The notes under the pieces: model-generated
Database searches by the model: none
What the model saw: the letters and a program-made list of their open reading frames with translations, nothing else
Told to the model about the DNA's origin: nothing
Translations under genes and position numbers: made by a program
DNA from: Runella rosea
Lineage (GTDB): Bacteria > Bacteroidota > Bacteroidia > Cytophagales > Spirosomataceae
Length of the DNA: 64,000 bases
Assembly (NCBI RefSeq): GCF_003325355.1
Contig: NZ_CP030850.1
Location: 2,108,001 to 2,172,000, forward strand
Reading direction: 5' to 3'
Part shown: in pieces, positions 28,372 through 36,640 of the stretch
Numbering within the stretch: position 1 is the first letter of the stretch
How the letters are laid out: the number at the start of each line of letters is the position of its first letter

Positions 28372-28628
28372 CTTCAAAAGTGCCACTTTCAGCGTTTTAT
28401 CAAAAAAGTGGAACATTTGGAACAAACTGAAAAAAGGCTAAAATTCTGGAACATTTGGAACAGGTTTGGAACAATTTTGGAACAGTATAAATAAATGAAT
28501 ATCAATGATATATATCACTTTGTTCCATTGTTCCATTTTTTTACTCATTTTTGAAAGTGGCACTTTTGAAGCTTTTTTCTGTTCCAAAAATGTTGCAACT
28601 CTGTTCCAAAGGTGTTCCAAATGTTCCA
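28372..28628. other. Candidate replication origin of island 1 (12 iterons around an A+T core)
   Basis: TGGAACA occurs at 28409, 28418, 28447, 28456, 28467 and 28478 (7 bp each). The inverse TGTTCCA occurs at 28521, 28529, 28580, 28602, 28613 and 28622. Between the two arrays lies an A+T-rich core (28485-28520). A perfect 20-bp inverted repeat, 28372-28391 against 28552-28571 (arms contain AAAGTGCCACTTT / AAAGTGGCACTTT), frames the left array and core. Inverted iteron arrays around an A+T-rich segment between a helicase and a primase gene are what replication origins of plasmids and satellites look like. The open frame 28438-28629 here is not a gene. Confidence 0.75.
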
Positions 28629-28631
28629 AAA

Positions 28632-29999
28632 TCAGAGAGAGTCATTTGTACTTTTCCATGATTCAGCATCAAACTTGTGAAAGTTGTAATACGACTTATT
28701 TTGGGGAATCTTACCTAAAAAGGGTTCTTTACTCATTTCGGCAATTTTTCGGCTGTGATAGGTGTAGCGGCCTCTTTCCTCGGACTCTAACTTTAGCTCT
28801 CTTTCTACGGCATACTTGACTTGCTCACGCGTTATATTCTTTAATTCAACCTTCAATTCATCAACGATGTCGGCAATACCAAAGGAAAGTAATTGCTCTT
28901 CGGGGTATATGTCAAACGTGTCAATAATGAGTTGTTTAATCATTCGCCCTACCCTACTGATACTGTTATCGTAGTACAATTGAAGTTGTGCAGTTTGGTA
29001 AACCACAGGAGCAAAGTACATTCGGCTTTCTTTTTTGTAGCAAAGCTTCCTGTTGACCAAAAAATGAAGGAAATGAGGGATTTCTTTTTCTATCAATAAC
29101 TCAATTAAAGGATTGTCTTTGATACCCTTTTCGGCAAATGTAGGCACTTTAAATACTGCCCAACGGGGGTCTCCGCGTTCAATGAAAAGGGCTTTCCCTT
29201 CTTCATTGGAAACAAAAATGAACTTGCCAAAAAAATCAACTTCGGATTGGGCTTTGTTCTTTTCGTTGACCGTTACTTTTCCCGTTTCTGTACTGAAACG
29301 TTTCAACATTTGAGTAATGCCCTTTTTTTCCAATGATGTTTCATCGACAATAATTGCCAGACGTTTTACCCAAACAGAATTAAAATCGCTTTGAAGGTCA
29401 TTGTTGCCTATTTTAATGGCATTATCTTGGAATATCTTATAAACCACGTTGGCAAACGTTGACTTTCCCGTATTTTTTTCCTGAGATTCAAGCAACAAAA
29501 TTGGTAAACGTTCATAAGGATTTGTGTAAAGCAACTGCAAATAATCAAGTGCAAAATCATAATAGGCTTCTCCAAATACGTGCTGAATAATGCCTAAAAT
29601 TGTATTACAATTACCTTCTTTTGGCTTGTGAGTCAATTCACTGTATTCATTATAGAAGCCGTTGATTACCTGTCTGTAGTTGGTGTGAGAGGCGACCATA
29701 CAAAAATCATCATATTTGGAAATGTATTTGATTACTCCGTGGGTATGGTCATCAATGATAGTGCCTTTATTCAGCTTCAAATAATCTTTAAGAGGTTTCC
29801 CTTCTTTATCAGGTCGATACACAATCTTGTAATAACTATCCGCTATCCGGATGTAATTTTTAGCCTTTTCTTTTAAATTTTGTTTGGTCTTTTCATCCTC
29901 TTCCTCAGTGGTAGTACCGCCTTGAATACCTGATGTTTTGGGCTCAGATTTTAGCTTATTAACTTGCTTTTTATCAGGAATATTAGTAGTTTTACTCAT
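28632..29999 (-). CDS. SF3/DUF5906-type replicative helicase of island 1
   Basis: 455 aa. After a charged linker, a helicase domain like that in P4-type phage and plasmid primases: Walker A LLESQEKNTGKST (GKS at 178-180), Walker B LAIIVDE (218-220), then FGKFIFVSNEEGK (sensor-like motif C) and RGDPRWAVFKVP. The C-terminal 120 residues may be DNA-binding (ITREQVKYAVERELKL). No primase active site is visible at the N-terminus, which fits a separate Toprim primase. The gene ends 3 bp from the iteron array, so the protein probably binds it as an initiator-helicase. It starts 100 bp from the integrase stop, with a terminator between. Confidence 0.85.
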   Translation of the reverse strand: MSKTTNIPDKKQVNKLKSEPKTSGIQGGTTTEEEDEKTKQNLKEKAKNYIRIADSYYKIVYRPDKEGKPLKDYLKLNKGTIIDDHTHGVIKYISKYDDFCMVASHTNYRQVINGFYNEYSELTHKPKEGNCNTILGIIQHVFGEAYYDFALDYLQLLYTNPYERLPILLLESQEKNTGKSTFANVVYKIFQDNAIKIGNNDLQSDFNSVWVKRLAIIVDETSLEKKGITQMLKRFSTETGKVTVNEKNKAQSEVDFFGKFIFVSNEEGKALFIERGDPRWAVFKVPTFAEKGIKDNPLIELLIEKEIPHFLHFLVNRKLCYKKESRMYFAPVVYQTAQLQLYYDNSISRVGRMIKQLIIDTFDIYPEEQLLSFGIADIVDELKVELKNITREQVKYAVERELKLESEERGRYTYHSRKIAEMSKEPFLGKIPQNKSYYNFHKFDAESWKSTNDSL

Positions 30000-30057
30000 G
30001 CTTTTAAAGTTTTGACCTGATTGGGGAATCAGGTATTTTGAAAGATTCTTGGCATTA

Positions 30058-30095
30058 GAAAAAGACCTACCGTTTGGCAGGTCTTTTTTGTTTTG
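30058..30095 (-). terminator. Bidirectional terminator after integrase 1
   Basis: AGACCTACC-GTTT-GGCAGGTCT hairpin (30063-30084) with T-runs on both strands, 18 bp past the integrase stop. Confidence 0.75.
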
Positions 30096-30101
30096 TTAAG
30101 G

Positions 30102-31310
30102 TCATAATTTTGCCCAGGCTTCATTTACCGCGTTGATAGTGGTTTCATCGTGGTATTTAGCATAATGCTTTGTAAGGGTCTGCGTATTGGTGTGACCAGT
30201 AGCATTTTTTAAAATGTCCGTTGGTACGCCCAAATTTGCCAAAAGAGTAGAAAAGGTTGAACGACCTATTCGTGTAGTAAGCGGGAAACGGTCAAATTTG
30301 ATTTGAGCCTGAATAACCTTTAGTCTATCGTTCGCTTTTTGTGCTAATTCAGTAGGCAATAACAAACCCGTTTTTTTACAATGGTCTGAATACATTTCAA
30401 GTATTTTTAGCGCTACAGGTGGTAAAGGCACTACACGCCCTTTATTATTTTTCGTTCGGGGTTGCCTCAAAAGGATAACAGAATCTGAGAGCTTTTCTAA
30501 ATGTTGGGGGCGAAGTACCCTCATATCGGAATGATTAAGACCTGCATAGCAGGAAAAAACAAAAATCCAGCGTACTTTATCCGTTCTTGGGTCTAAATTT
30601 TGCAACCCCTCAATTTGCCGTAACTCATTTAACATGAGAGGTTTAATATTGCGTTCTACGGGGTCTGCTTTGTAAGTACCAAATACATTTCTTTCTGTCC
30701 ACCCATTCAAAATAGCAAAATTAAGAACCCGCTTCATAAACCCTAAATCCTTGTTTATTACCTCTTTACAGTACTTTTTTTGGGTTTTTAGAAATGTCTT
30801 GTATTCAGTGCAAATAATAGGCTGTATTTGGTCTAAAGGCAGATAGTGAGTTTTGTACTTTCGGGTTAAGAAGTCAGCAATATTATTTCTACGAACTCTA
30901 AAACGCCCAAAGGTTATTTTTTTGATTGAACCACTTTCCAGTTCATCTTTACGGCTTTCGATATACGAATCAATACAGCCCAATAAATTGGGGATGTCGT
31001 TTGTCCAGTCCCTTTTATTGGTTACATAGTCAAGCAACATATTTGCATTGATACTTTGCCGTTTTGCTTTGAACGTGTAGTAGATTTCGTTCAAATCTGT
31101 TTCTATCTGCCTGACAAGTGCAGTCTTTTGGTCATTGGGAATAATCGAACGGGTTGCGTTATGCCATCGCTCACCGTCTTCTATCTTTATCCCTATGCTC
31201 CGATAGTTGCTTTCTTTTCCCCCAAATTTGACCGCCATGTGTAGGTGGTTTACCCTTGTCTTAAAATAGGGTTTGGGATTGGTTGATGCTTTTTTTCTTA
31301 AATTTGCCAT
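30102..31310 (-). CDS. Tyrosine recombinase (integrase) of island 1
   Basis: 402 aa, with the Bacteroidota layout: arm-binding N-terminus, SAM-like core-binding domain (about 105-205) and catalytic domain (about 225-395). Catalytic positions: Arg I is replaced by Asn259 (CYAGLNHSD), Lys in RTKNNKGR (about 286-290), the HxxR box reads R347-I-G-R350, then His373 (TGHTN) and nucleophile Tyr383 (KHYAKY). Loss of Arg I is known in IntDOT-type enzymes; the His-to-Arg change in box II is less usual. It should excise and integrate the island at tRNA-Glu. Confidence 0.92.
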   Translation of the reverse strand: MANLRKKASTNPKPYFKTRVNHLHMAVKFGGKESNYRSIGIKIEDGERWHNATRSIIPNDQKTALVRQIETDLNEIYYTFKAKRQSINANMLLDYVTNKRDWTNDIPNLLGCIDSYIESRKDELESGSIKKITFGRFRVRRNNIADFLTRKYKTHYLPLDQIQPIICTEYKTFLKTQKKYCKEVINKDLGFMKRVLNFAILNGWTERNVFGTYKADPVERNIKPLMLNELRQIEGLQNLDPRTDKVRWIFVFSCYAGLNHSDMRVLRPQHLEKLSDSVILLRQPRTKNNKGRVVPLPPVALKILEMYSDHCKKTGLLLPTELAQKANDRLKVIQAQIKFDRFPLTTRIGRSTFSTLLANLGVPTDILKNATGHTNTQTLTKHYAKYHDETTINAVNEAWAKL

Positions 31311-31350
31311 AAGCTTTACAATTAATAGCTGATTGTGAAATGATTAAGCC

Positions 31351-31587
31351 CTACTTCCGCGCCAACGGAGTAGGGTTTTGATTAAATAATACTTCAAGTG
31401 GTAATCCGAAATACTTAGAAAGGCTAACAGCTTCATCATAGGTTGGACGTTTTTTTCCTTCTACCAGTTGCCAGAATCGAATGCGGTTTATACCCACGTA
31501 TGGATAAAATTTAGTTGTGGGCTGAAATTTCGTGAGGTACTTATCCTCAAAGGATTGTACAGCCGTTTGTAAGGGTGTTCCTAGCAT
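31351..31587 (-). CDS. Small HTH protein next to integrase 1
   Basis: 78 aa with an XRE-like helix-turn-helix (FYPYVGINRIRFWQLVEGKK, YDEAVSLSKYFGLPLEVLF). Island 2 has a homologue in the same place (44514), sharing the pattern P-T-x-F-Y-x-x-x-G-I-N-x-x-R-F. Its position between integrase and the divergent XRE gene suggests an excisionase or a regulator of integration. It is transcribed towards the integrase, 40 bp away. Confidence 0.75.
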   Translation of the reverse strand: MLGTPLQTAVQSFEDKYLTKFQPTTKFYPYVGINRIRFWQLVEGKKRPTYDEAVSLSKYFGLPLEVLFNQNPTPLARK

Positions 31588-31716
31588 AGACTTTAATGTT
31601 TTAGTTAATATTTACCACAAAATTTGTATTTATTAACCAATAAAACAAATATTAACACCAATATTTTGGTAAATTAACATAATATATTAGTATAGTATTA
31701 CCATTAACTTTGTATT
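31588..31716. promoter_or_regulatory. Divergent control region of island 1
   Basis: A very A+T-rich 129-bp region between two divergent HTH genes. It holds a near-palindrome ACCAATATTTTGGT and repeated TTAATATTTACC/GGTAAATTAA elements, likely operators. TAACTTTG at 31705-31712 lies 4 bp before the ATG of the XRE gene, so that transcript should be leaderless or nearly so. Confidence 0.55.
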
Positions 31717-32478
31717 ATGAACATTGAAACAAGAATTAAGGAGATAAGAGAATCAAAAAGGATAAAGCTTGCAGAAGTCGCTGCTGTGCTAGAAGTTGAT
31801 GTGTCTAACTACTCCAAACTGGAAAAGAGAGGAAGTAAACTGTCTATTGAGCAGTTAGAAAAAATTGCAAAAGCTCTGGATGTCACGCTGATTGAAATTT
31901 TAAGCGGCAAACCTCAAAATTCGGAACCTTCCCAAAATGAAAAGGCTTTACAGAAACAAAACGAAGAATTAAAGAAACGGGTTGAAGGACTAGAGGACGC
32001 CTTGAAAGACAAAGAACTCATAAATAGAAACTTAACTGAAAAGTTAACAATCTGCGAAGAATACTTAAATGAGATTTTAGAAGGCTTATTTACAGACATT
32101 GCAATAGAAGAAAACCATTTTGGAACGCTAGTTTATTTAGACAACAACAACATTGTTAAAATTACAAACAAAGAGCTTGAGGAATTGTCAAGTGAGAAAT
32201 TAGATGAAATATACAGCCACGATACAACTTATGAATTCTCAGACCATGAAATTGAAGAAACCATGAAAGAACTTTTTACCAATGAGAAACACAGAAAATT
32301 ATCATCGTTAATTATGTGGACTGGAATGATAAAGGATGAGATGTTTGTTAAGTATTTTAAGAAATATATTGTTCATACAAATCCTACTGTACAGCAGATG
32401 ATGCGAATGGTAAAATTTGAGAATAACCCGCTAGGAGTAAAAGGCTTTGATTCAAGAACTGGATTTGAGTTAGATTAA
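31717..32478 (+). CDS. XRE-family regulator with coiled coil, island 1
   Basis: 253 aa. The XRE helix-turn-helix (about 5-65) reads RIKEIRESKRIKLAEVAAVL, SNYSKLEKRG, LSIEQLEKIAKALDVTLIEI. A coiled coil follows (about 75-125), then an acidic domain that I do not recognise. It is homologous to the XRE protein of island 2 (44888) in the HTH, coiled coil and placement. It is most likely the lysogeny-type repressor controlling integrase and replication genes, and the C-terminal domain might sense an inducer. Confidence 0.85.
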   Translation: MNIETRIKEIRESKRIKLAEVAAVLEVDVSNYSKLEKRGSKLSIEQLEKIAKALDVTLIEILSGKPQNSEPSQNEKALQKQNEELKKRVEGLEDALKDKELINRNLTEKLTICEEYLNEILEGLFTDIAIEENHFGTLVYLDNNNIVKITNKELEELSSEKLDEIYSHDTTYEFSDHEIEETMKELFTNEKHRKLSSLIMWTGMIKDEMFVKYFKKYIVHTNPTVQQMMRMVKFENNPLGVKGFDSRTGFELD

Positions 32479-32535
32479 AGGCTAATTTTCGACCAATTTA
32501 TAATTTCAATGAATGTATCGTAAGATACCAAAAAT

Positions 32536-32600
32536 AGGTTGTACACCATAGGGTAAAACATGGGTTGAAATCTTAGAATGTTGGAGAAAGTAAAGCCTCA
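32536..32600 (+). pseudogene. Partial upstream copy of the 114-aa gene
   Basis: AGGTTGTACACCATAGGGTA and the following sequence align to 32811-32866 inside the next gene (encoding GFTPQGKMWVELLDG), but with a stop codon in frame. It is a broken duplicate fragment. Confidence 0.65.
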
Positions 32601-32665
32601 ACAACAGTAATTGTACAGAAGAAACATGAAAATAAAATACGGTAGCTTAAAAAGAGGCAAGTAGT

Positions 32666-33010
32666 ATGAGAGAAAACAACATTATGAATGCTGCACAAGG
32701 ACTTTATGAGTTATACAAAGCTTTACCCAAAAAAGTACAACGGGAAATAAAAAAGCTAATTGCAAATGATAAAGAAAAGTCTTTACTAACTCACACTATC
32801 AAAAAACTAGGTTTTACACCACAAGGTAAAATGTGGGTAGAACTCTTAGACGGTCGTAGAATTGTAACGCCTTTAACCCCGTTTCCTTCCATAGAAAAAC
32901 TATCTGCCCAACAGCGTAAAGCATGGCAGATTATTGACGGGGTTATGTTCTCATTTGTGGATTGTGATGAGGTTTACCATGTGTCGCAGCTACTCATAAA
33001 AGATGAGTAA
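32666..33010 (+). CDS. Small protein of unknown function (114 aa), island 1
   Basis: Starts at ATG 32666 or 32684. It has an amphipathic N-terminal helix with YELYKALPKKVQREIKKLIA, then LGFTPQGKMWVELLDGRRIV and a C-terminal part. Broken partial copies lie on both sides (32536-32600 and 33541-33590), so this gene family has been duplicated and shuffled within the island. Such N-termini occur in small accessory or antitoxin-like proteins of Bacteroidota, but I do not recognise it. It precedes the nuclease-like gene at 33055 by 44 bp and may be its partner. Confidence 0.6.
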   Translation: MRENNIMNAAQGLYELYKALPKKVQREIKKLIANDKEKSLLTHTIKKLGFTPQGKMWVELLDGRRIVTPLTPFPSIEKLSAQQRKAWQIIDGVMFSFVDCDEVYHVSQLLIKDE

Positions 33011-33054
33011 GCCGTGTTTTGTATTATAATTAATATGTTAAAATAAAAAAAACA

Positions 33055-33516
33055 ATGCAACCTATACCATTTGAATTAACATTGGATGAGCTTCGAGAGA
33101 TTTCAACTCTTTATCCTAATATAGAAAAAAATAGTCATGTAGGGCATTGGGCCGTTTATATTGTTAGAAAATATTATCTGTCATTAGATTCTAACGCTAC
33201 ATTCACAAATGGTAAAAACGGTGCTGACATCGAAGTTAACTATCTAGGGAAAACCGAGTCTTTTGAAATAAAAGGAACAAATGATAAAGGCTTGGGATGG
33301 GGAAAACTAAAAGTCTCTAGTTTACCATGTTATAACGCTCTGGTTAATGGGATGAAAATAATACGGGTCAGCAATATTGGAAATCCTAATGTAACCTTAC
33401 ATTTTTTAGAATATAATAAGGATTTTACTTTAGAAGTAGAAGCACGTTGGACAATAAAGCCAGTAATTAAAGCGAAAGCAGGGAGGCCAAAAACACATAT
33501 TAAATTAATTCTGTAA
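33055..33516 (+). CDS. Small PD-(D/E)XK-like protein, island 1 cargo
   Basis: 153 aa. The centre reads NGADIEVNYLGKTESFEIKGTN: an Asp, then Glu-x-Lys 14-16 residues later, the pattern of PD-(D/E)XK nucleases and of the DUF3883-type module (G-x-D-I...E-I-K-G-T). A His-Trp-rich helix (HVGHWAVYIVRKYYL) precedes it and GWGKLKVSS follows. The basic tail KAKAGRPKTHIKL is an AT-hook-like motif. A DNA-cutting or DNA-binding role is inferred. It is the last gene before the right end, a cargo position, and may be paired with the 114-aa gene. Confidence 0.6.
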   Translation: MQPIPFELTLDELREISTLYPNIEKNSHVGHWAVYIVRKYYLSLDSNATFTNGKNGADIEVNYLGKTESFEIKGTNDKGLGWGKLKVSSLPCYNALVNGMKIIRVSNIGNPNVTLHFLEYNKDFTLEVEARWTIKPVIKAKAGRPKTHIKLIL

Positions 33517-33762
33517 CCTCGTTTGGATTAAAAAGATTAATTACCACATATCGCAGCTACATAGTAAACACAAGTGAACCCGTTTTGTAGTACGGTTTAC
33601 AGTACAATAAGTTCATTGTACTAATTATTAATTAAATTGCTGATATACAGTCAGTTGATTGAATTTTGTACTTTGTATATCTTAGTCTGTTAAATCAAAA
33701 TTTAGTACGTTTTACAGTACGCTGTTTAGATTTTAGTCTATAAGTGCCTGATAATCAATAAA
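33517..33762. other. Right end of island 1, non-coding
   Basis: Contains a partial copy of the end of the 114-aa gene (33541-33590 aligns to 32975-33024) and two 18-bp repeats TAGTACGGTTTACAGTAC (33588-33605) and TAGTACGTTTTACAGTAC (33703-33720), one mismatch apart. The repeats contain the inverse of the left-end ACGTACTGT sites. Confidence 0.65.
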
Positions 33763-33806
33763 GGGTTCGATTCCCCTATGGGTCACAAAATCGCTCTGCG
33801 GAAACG
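33763..33806 (+). repeat. attR of island 1
   Basis: 44 bp identical to the tRNA-Glu 3' end and following bases at 24312-24355. Confidence 0.92.
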
Positions 33807-33810
33807 CTAA

Positions 33811-33845
33811 AAGCCTCAAAACCAAGTGTTTTGGGGCTTTTTACT
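33811..33845 (+). terminator. Original tRNA-Glu terminator, displaced
   Basis: AAGCCTCAAAAC / GTTTTGGGGCTT hairpin and T-run just beyond attR, related to the terminator at 24358. It was probably the tRNA-Glu terminator before island insertion. Confidence 0.65.
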
Positions 33846-33963
33846 TTTTAGCCTTTTTTGTAAAATGAGGCGCAATCCGAAAAATAGTAAACTCATTTTT
33901 TCAAAAATATCATCTCAGCATTTTACAAAACCCGTCTTCCACTTCTTCTATCCGGTAGAAAGT

Positions 33964-35511
33964 TTACTCTTTTGCGCCATTTCGGGTATAGCCGTTTTGT
34001 TGTTGTTGTTTTAATAAAGCTTGCAGATTAGCCGCAACTTTCGGATATGTCTCCATTAAGTTATTCGTTTCCGCTGGATCATTTTCAAGGTCATACAGTT
34101 GAGTGGGCAAAGCAGGATTTCTATGATTAGCTGGCCCTTTTGACCAGCCACCGCTGCCAGCACCGTCAATATATTTCCACTTTCCCGACCTAATGGCAAA
34201 CATTCCATCAATCGAATGATGAATAATACTTTGTCGTACGGGCTTTTGGGCGGGCGAGGTTGTAAGGAGTTTGGAGAGGTCAAAGCTGTCCTGACCTGCA
34301 TTTGATGGTAGCGACTGATTGGTGAGAGAAGCAAACGTAGCCATCAAATCAGTGAGGCAGATGGTGTGGTCAATGGTACGGGTTTTATGGATTACTTGTG
34401 GCCAACTGACAAGAAAAGGAACCCGGTGACCGCCTTCCCAAACATCCGACTTTTGGCCTCTGTACCCATAGTTTGCCCGATGCTTGGGGAATTTCTCCTT
34501 GTCGCCTGGCTTCCAGTCTGCTCCGTTGTCGGATGTGAAGATAACAAGGGTGTTTTCTTTTAATCCCAACGCTTCCAGTTTCGCCAACATCTTTCCCACT
34601 ACAAAATCGGTGTGCATCACGAAGTCCCCGTAAATACCCGCGTTGGATTTCCCCCGAAACTCCCCTGACGGAACCCATGGGGTATGAGGGCTCGTCAAGG
34701 GTAAATACAGAAAAAAGGGCTTTTTCTGCTTACTCATTTCGGTCATGTATTGCTGCGCTTTTTGCCCCAAAATATCCAAAGTATTTTCTACGTTAAAGCC
34801 TTTTCCAGCGGGCCCCGTTCTCCAAAATATGCCCCTAGGTTCGTTATTCCCAGCCAATTCCACGATTTCTCGTTCGGTGGGTTTACCATTTTCAAGATAG
34901 AGATAAGGCGGAATATCCAAGGATGACGGGATAATATAACTATAATCAAACCCTAAATCGTTGGGCCCTTGGGTCAAATCCGCCTGAATATTCAGTCCGT
35001 CGCCCGTGGGCCACACATCAGGCTCTGAGCGAGGCGGTAGCATTGCCCCATTTTGATGAGGCCACGCAAGCCCCAAATGCCATTTGCCAACAACGGCGGT
35101 TTGATAACCCGCATTCTTGAGCAAATCGGCAATGGTAAATCGTTCATTTTCAATCAATGGAGGAGAAAATCCCCCCAAGACCCCTTTCTTTAAAGGCGAC
35201 CGAAAGGCGTAGCGTCCCGTCAACAATCCATAACGAGTCGGGTAGCAAACCGACGAGCCTGAATGAGCATCGGTGAACCGAATCCCTGTCTGACTCAATT
35301 GGTTAAGATGAGGCGTCGGTATCTGCGAATCAGGGTTGTAGCACTGCAAATCACCGTAGCCCAAATCGTCGGCCAAAATAACAACGATGTTTGGTAGAGC
35401 AGAGGCCGATTTCTCCCCTTGACTGGTTTCATTGCTCGAAAAATAAGACCTAAAACCCAAAAGACCTATCAAAGCCCAACTGCTAAGAAAAACGCTATTC
35501 CCGAATTTCAT
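33964..35511 (-). CDS. Secreted sulfatase (arylsulfatase type)
   Basis: 515 aa with an N-terminal hydrophobic export signal (about 5-22). The sulfatase core opens with the metal-binding ILADDLGYGD (Asp48, Asp49) and carries the formylglycine motif SSVCYPTRYGLLTGRY, where Cys89-x-Pro-x-Arg93 is the site modified by the maturase. Later motifs are KWHLG and FTSDNGADW. It cleaves sulfate esters, most likely of polysaccharides, in the periplasm or at the surface. It follows the sugar-isomerase-like gene by 34 bp on the same strand, an operon for sugar use. It is core sequence, between the two islands. Confidence 0.92.
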   Translation of the reverse strand: MKFGNSVFLSSWALIGLLGFRSYFSSNETSQGEKSASALPNIVVILADDLGYGDLQCYNPDSQIPTPHLNQLSQTGIRFTDAHSGSSVCYPTRYGLLTGRYAFRSPLKKGVLGGFSPPLIENERFTIADLLKNAGYQTAVVGKWHLGLAWPHQNGAMLPPRSEPDVWPTGDGLNIQADLTQGPNDLGFDYSYIIPSSLDIPPYLYLENGKPTEREIVELAGNNEPRGIFWRTGPAGKGFNVENTLDILGQKAQQYMTEMSKQKKPFFLYLPLTSPHTPWVPSGEFRGKSNAGIYGDFVMHTDFVVGKMLAKLEALGLKENTLVIFTSDNGADWKPGDKEKFPKHRANYGYRGQKSDVWEGGHRVPFLVSWPQVIHKTRTIDHTICLTDLMATFASLTNQSLPSNAGQDSFDLSKLLTTSPAQKPVRQSIIHHSIDGMFAIRSGKWKYIDGAGSGGWSKGPANHRNPALPTQLYDLENDPAETNNLMETYPKVAANLQALLKQQQQNGYTRNGAKE

Positions 35512-35545
35512 CTTGAAAGTAGAATGTTAAAAATGTTAGCCTGCA

Positions 35546-36370
35546 TCAAGCTTCTGTCCAAGTCTGACGGGCAAATGTTACGCTTTCTTGAATGCCCTCT
35601 CTCCCTTTGTTGGCCCACTCTTCCAAACAAAGCCATCCGTCAAAGTTTTTGGATTTTAAATAACTGAAAATCTCTCTAAAAGGCACGATTCCAGTCCCAA
35701 GCGCAACGGGTTGCAATTGCCCAAATGTGGCGGTTTCGGCTACGTGGATGGTCAATACTTTGTCAAAAACGGCGTCTAGAATTTCAACGGTATTCGGGTA
35801 CCCTGCGGCTAAAATATTGGCGGTATCAAAATTAATCCCGACCGACGTTTCGCGCAGGCCTTCAGCAATCTGCAAAAAAATGGCGGGAGGATTACTAAAG
35901 TCGATATACTCCCACGCACCCGGCTTGGCGTGATTTTCGTACACGAGCTTGATGCCGTATTTGTCGGCCACGGGCGCCGCCTTTTTTAGGTATTCGATAG
36001 CCCACCCTATGCCGTCCTCCTCGTGGGTGCTGGGATGCGCCTGCCCAGCAGTTACGCGTACAAATTTGGCCCCTAAGGCCGAGGCCAACGCAATATCATG
36101 CACTAAAAAATCAAATTCCCGCTCCCGCTGCAAATGCTCTGGATGCGTAAAATCGGGGTAAGTGGTAACCATGATCAGCGGGATACCTTCTTTGGCTATC
36201 TCATTTTTTAGCTGAGCAATGTACTTGGGCGTGTGATTTTTGATTAAAGTAATACCCAAATCAAAACCGTCGAGTCCCAGATTTTTGCAAAGGCGGGCAT
36301 ATTCTGGGATGGTCATTTCATTATTCATGATAGCCGCGAATAATGACACCGATAAGCAGCTCATTTTCAT
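35546..36370 (-). CDS. Sugar phosphate isomerase/epimerase-like TIM barrel
   Basis: 274 aa of the xylose isomerase-like/AP endonuclease 2 superfamily. Possible metal ligands are the Glu in LVYENH, the Asp in NFDTANIL, the His in TIHVAE and the Glu in LCLEEW. It may isomerise or epimerise a sugar or cyclitol; the substrate cannot be read from sequence. No strong signal peptide is present. It is the first gene of the unit with the sulfatase. Confidence 0.85.
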   Translation of the reverse strand: MKMSCLSVSLFAAIMNNEMTIPEYARLCKNLGLDGFDLGITLIKNHTPKYIAQLKNEIAKEGIPLIMVTTYPDFTHPEHLQREREFDFLVHDIALASALGAKFVRVTAGQAHPSTHEEDGIGWAIEYLKKAAPVADKYGIKLVYENHAKPGAWEYIDFSNPPAIFLQIAEGLRETSVGINFDTANILAAGYPNTVEILDAVFDKVLTIHVAETATFGQLQPVALGTGIVPFREIFSYLKSKNFDGWLCLEEWANKGREGIQESVTFARQTWTEA

Positions 36371-36507
36371 CCTAATACGTTTATTAAAAGAGTAACTTCA
36401 ACAAAGAAATCCATTTCACCCGCCTAAATACTCATTGAACCACAAATCATTTGCATTCTGCAGTGCCAATTCTTTTCGCAGATGCCCTTAAATTCTGTCG
36501 GTAATAG

Positions 36508-36538
36508 TTGTGTGTCCGCCTACTTTGGATTAGTTTTG
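36508..36538 (+). promoter_or_regulatory. Promoter of tRNA-Ser
   Basis: TTG (36508-36510), 20-nt spacer, TAGTTTTG (36531-36538), 15 bp before the tRNA. Confidence 0.75.
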
Positions 36539-36553
36539 CAACCTGAAATAAAC

Positions 36554-36640
36554 AGAGAGGTGTCCGAGTGGTTGAAGGAGCACGCCTGGAAAGTGTGTAT
36601 ACGGGCAACCGTATCGAGAGTTCGAATCTCTTCCTCTCTG
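36554..36640 (+). tRNA. tRNA-Ser (GGA), insertion target of island 2
   Basis: An 87-nt class II tRNA. Acceptor stem AGAGAGG/CCTCTCT with discriminator G, anticodon loop CTGGAAA (GGA), long variable arm, T loop TTCGAAT. The terminal 12 bases lie in the 13-bp repeat of island 2. Confidence 0.95.

Larger units (their letters stand above)
24312..33806. mobile_element. Island 1: tRNA-Glu-integrated element, about 9.5 kb
   Basis: Bounded by a 44-bp perfect direct repeat, one copy covering the tRNA-Glu 3' end. It contains a tyrosine recombinase, small HTH protein, divergent XRE regulator, SF3/DUF5906-like helicase, Toprim primase-like protein, an iteron array, and cargo at both ends (HD-GHKL ATPase; PD-(D/E)XK-like protein). 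It is visibly richer in A+T than the flanks. No relaxase, conjugation, capsid or terminase gene is seen, so transfer would need a helper. Confidence 0.9.

Noticed and set aside
28438-28629. 63-aa open frame in the iteron region
   Set aside because: Its sequence is dictated by the iterons and has no protein features; the array is better read as an origin.
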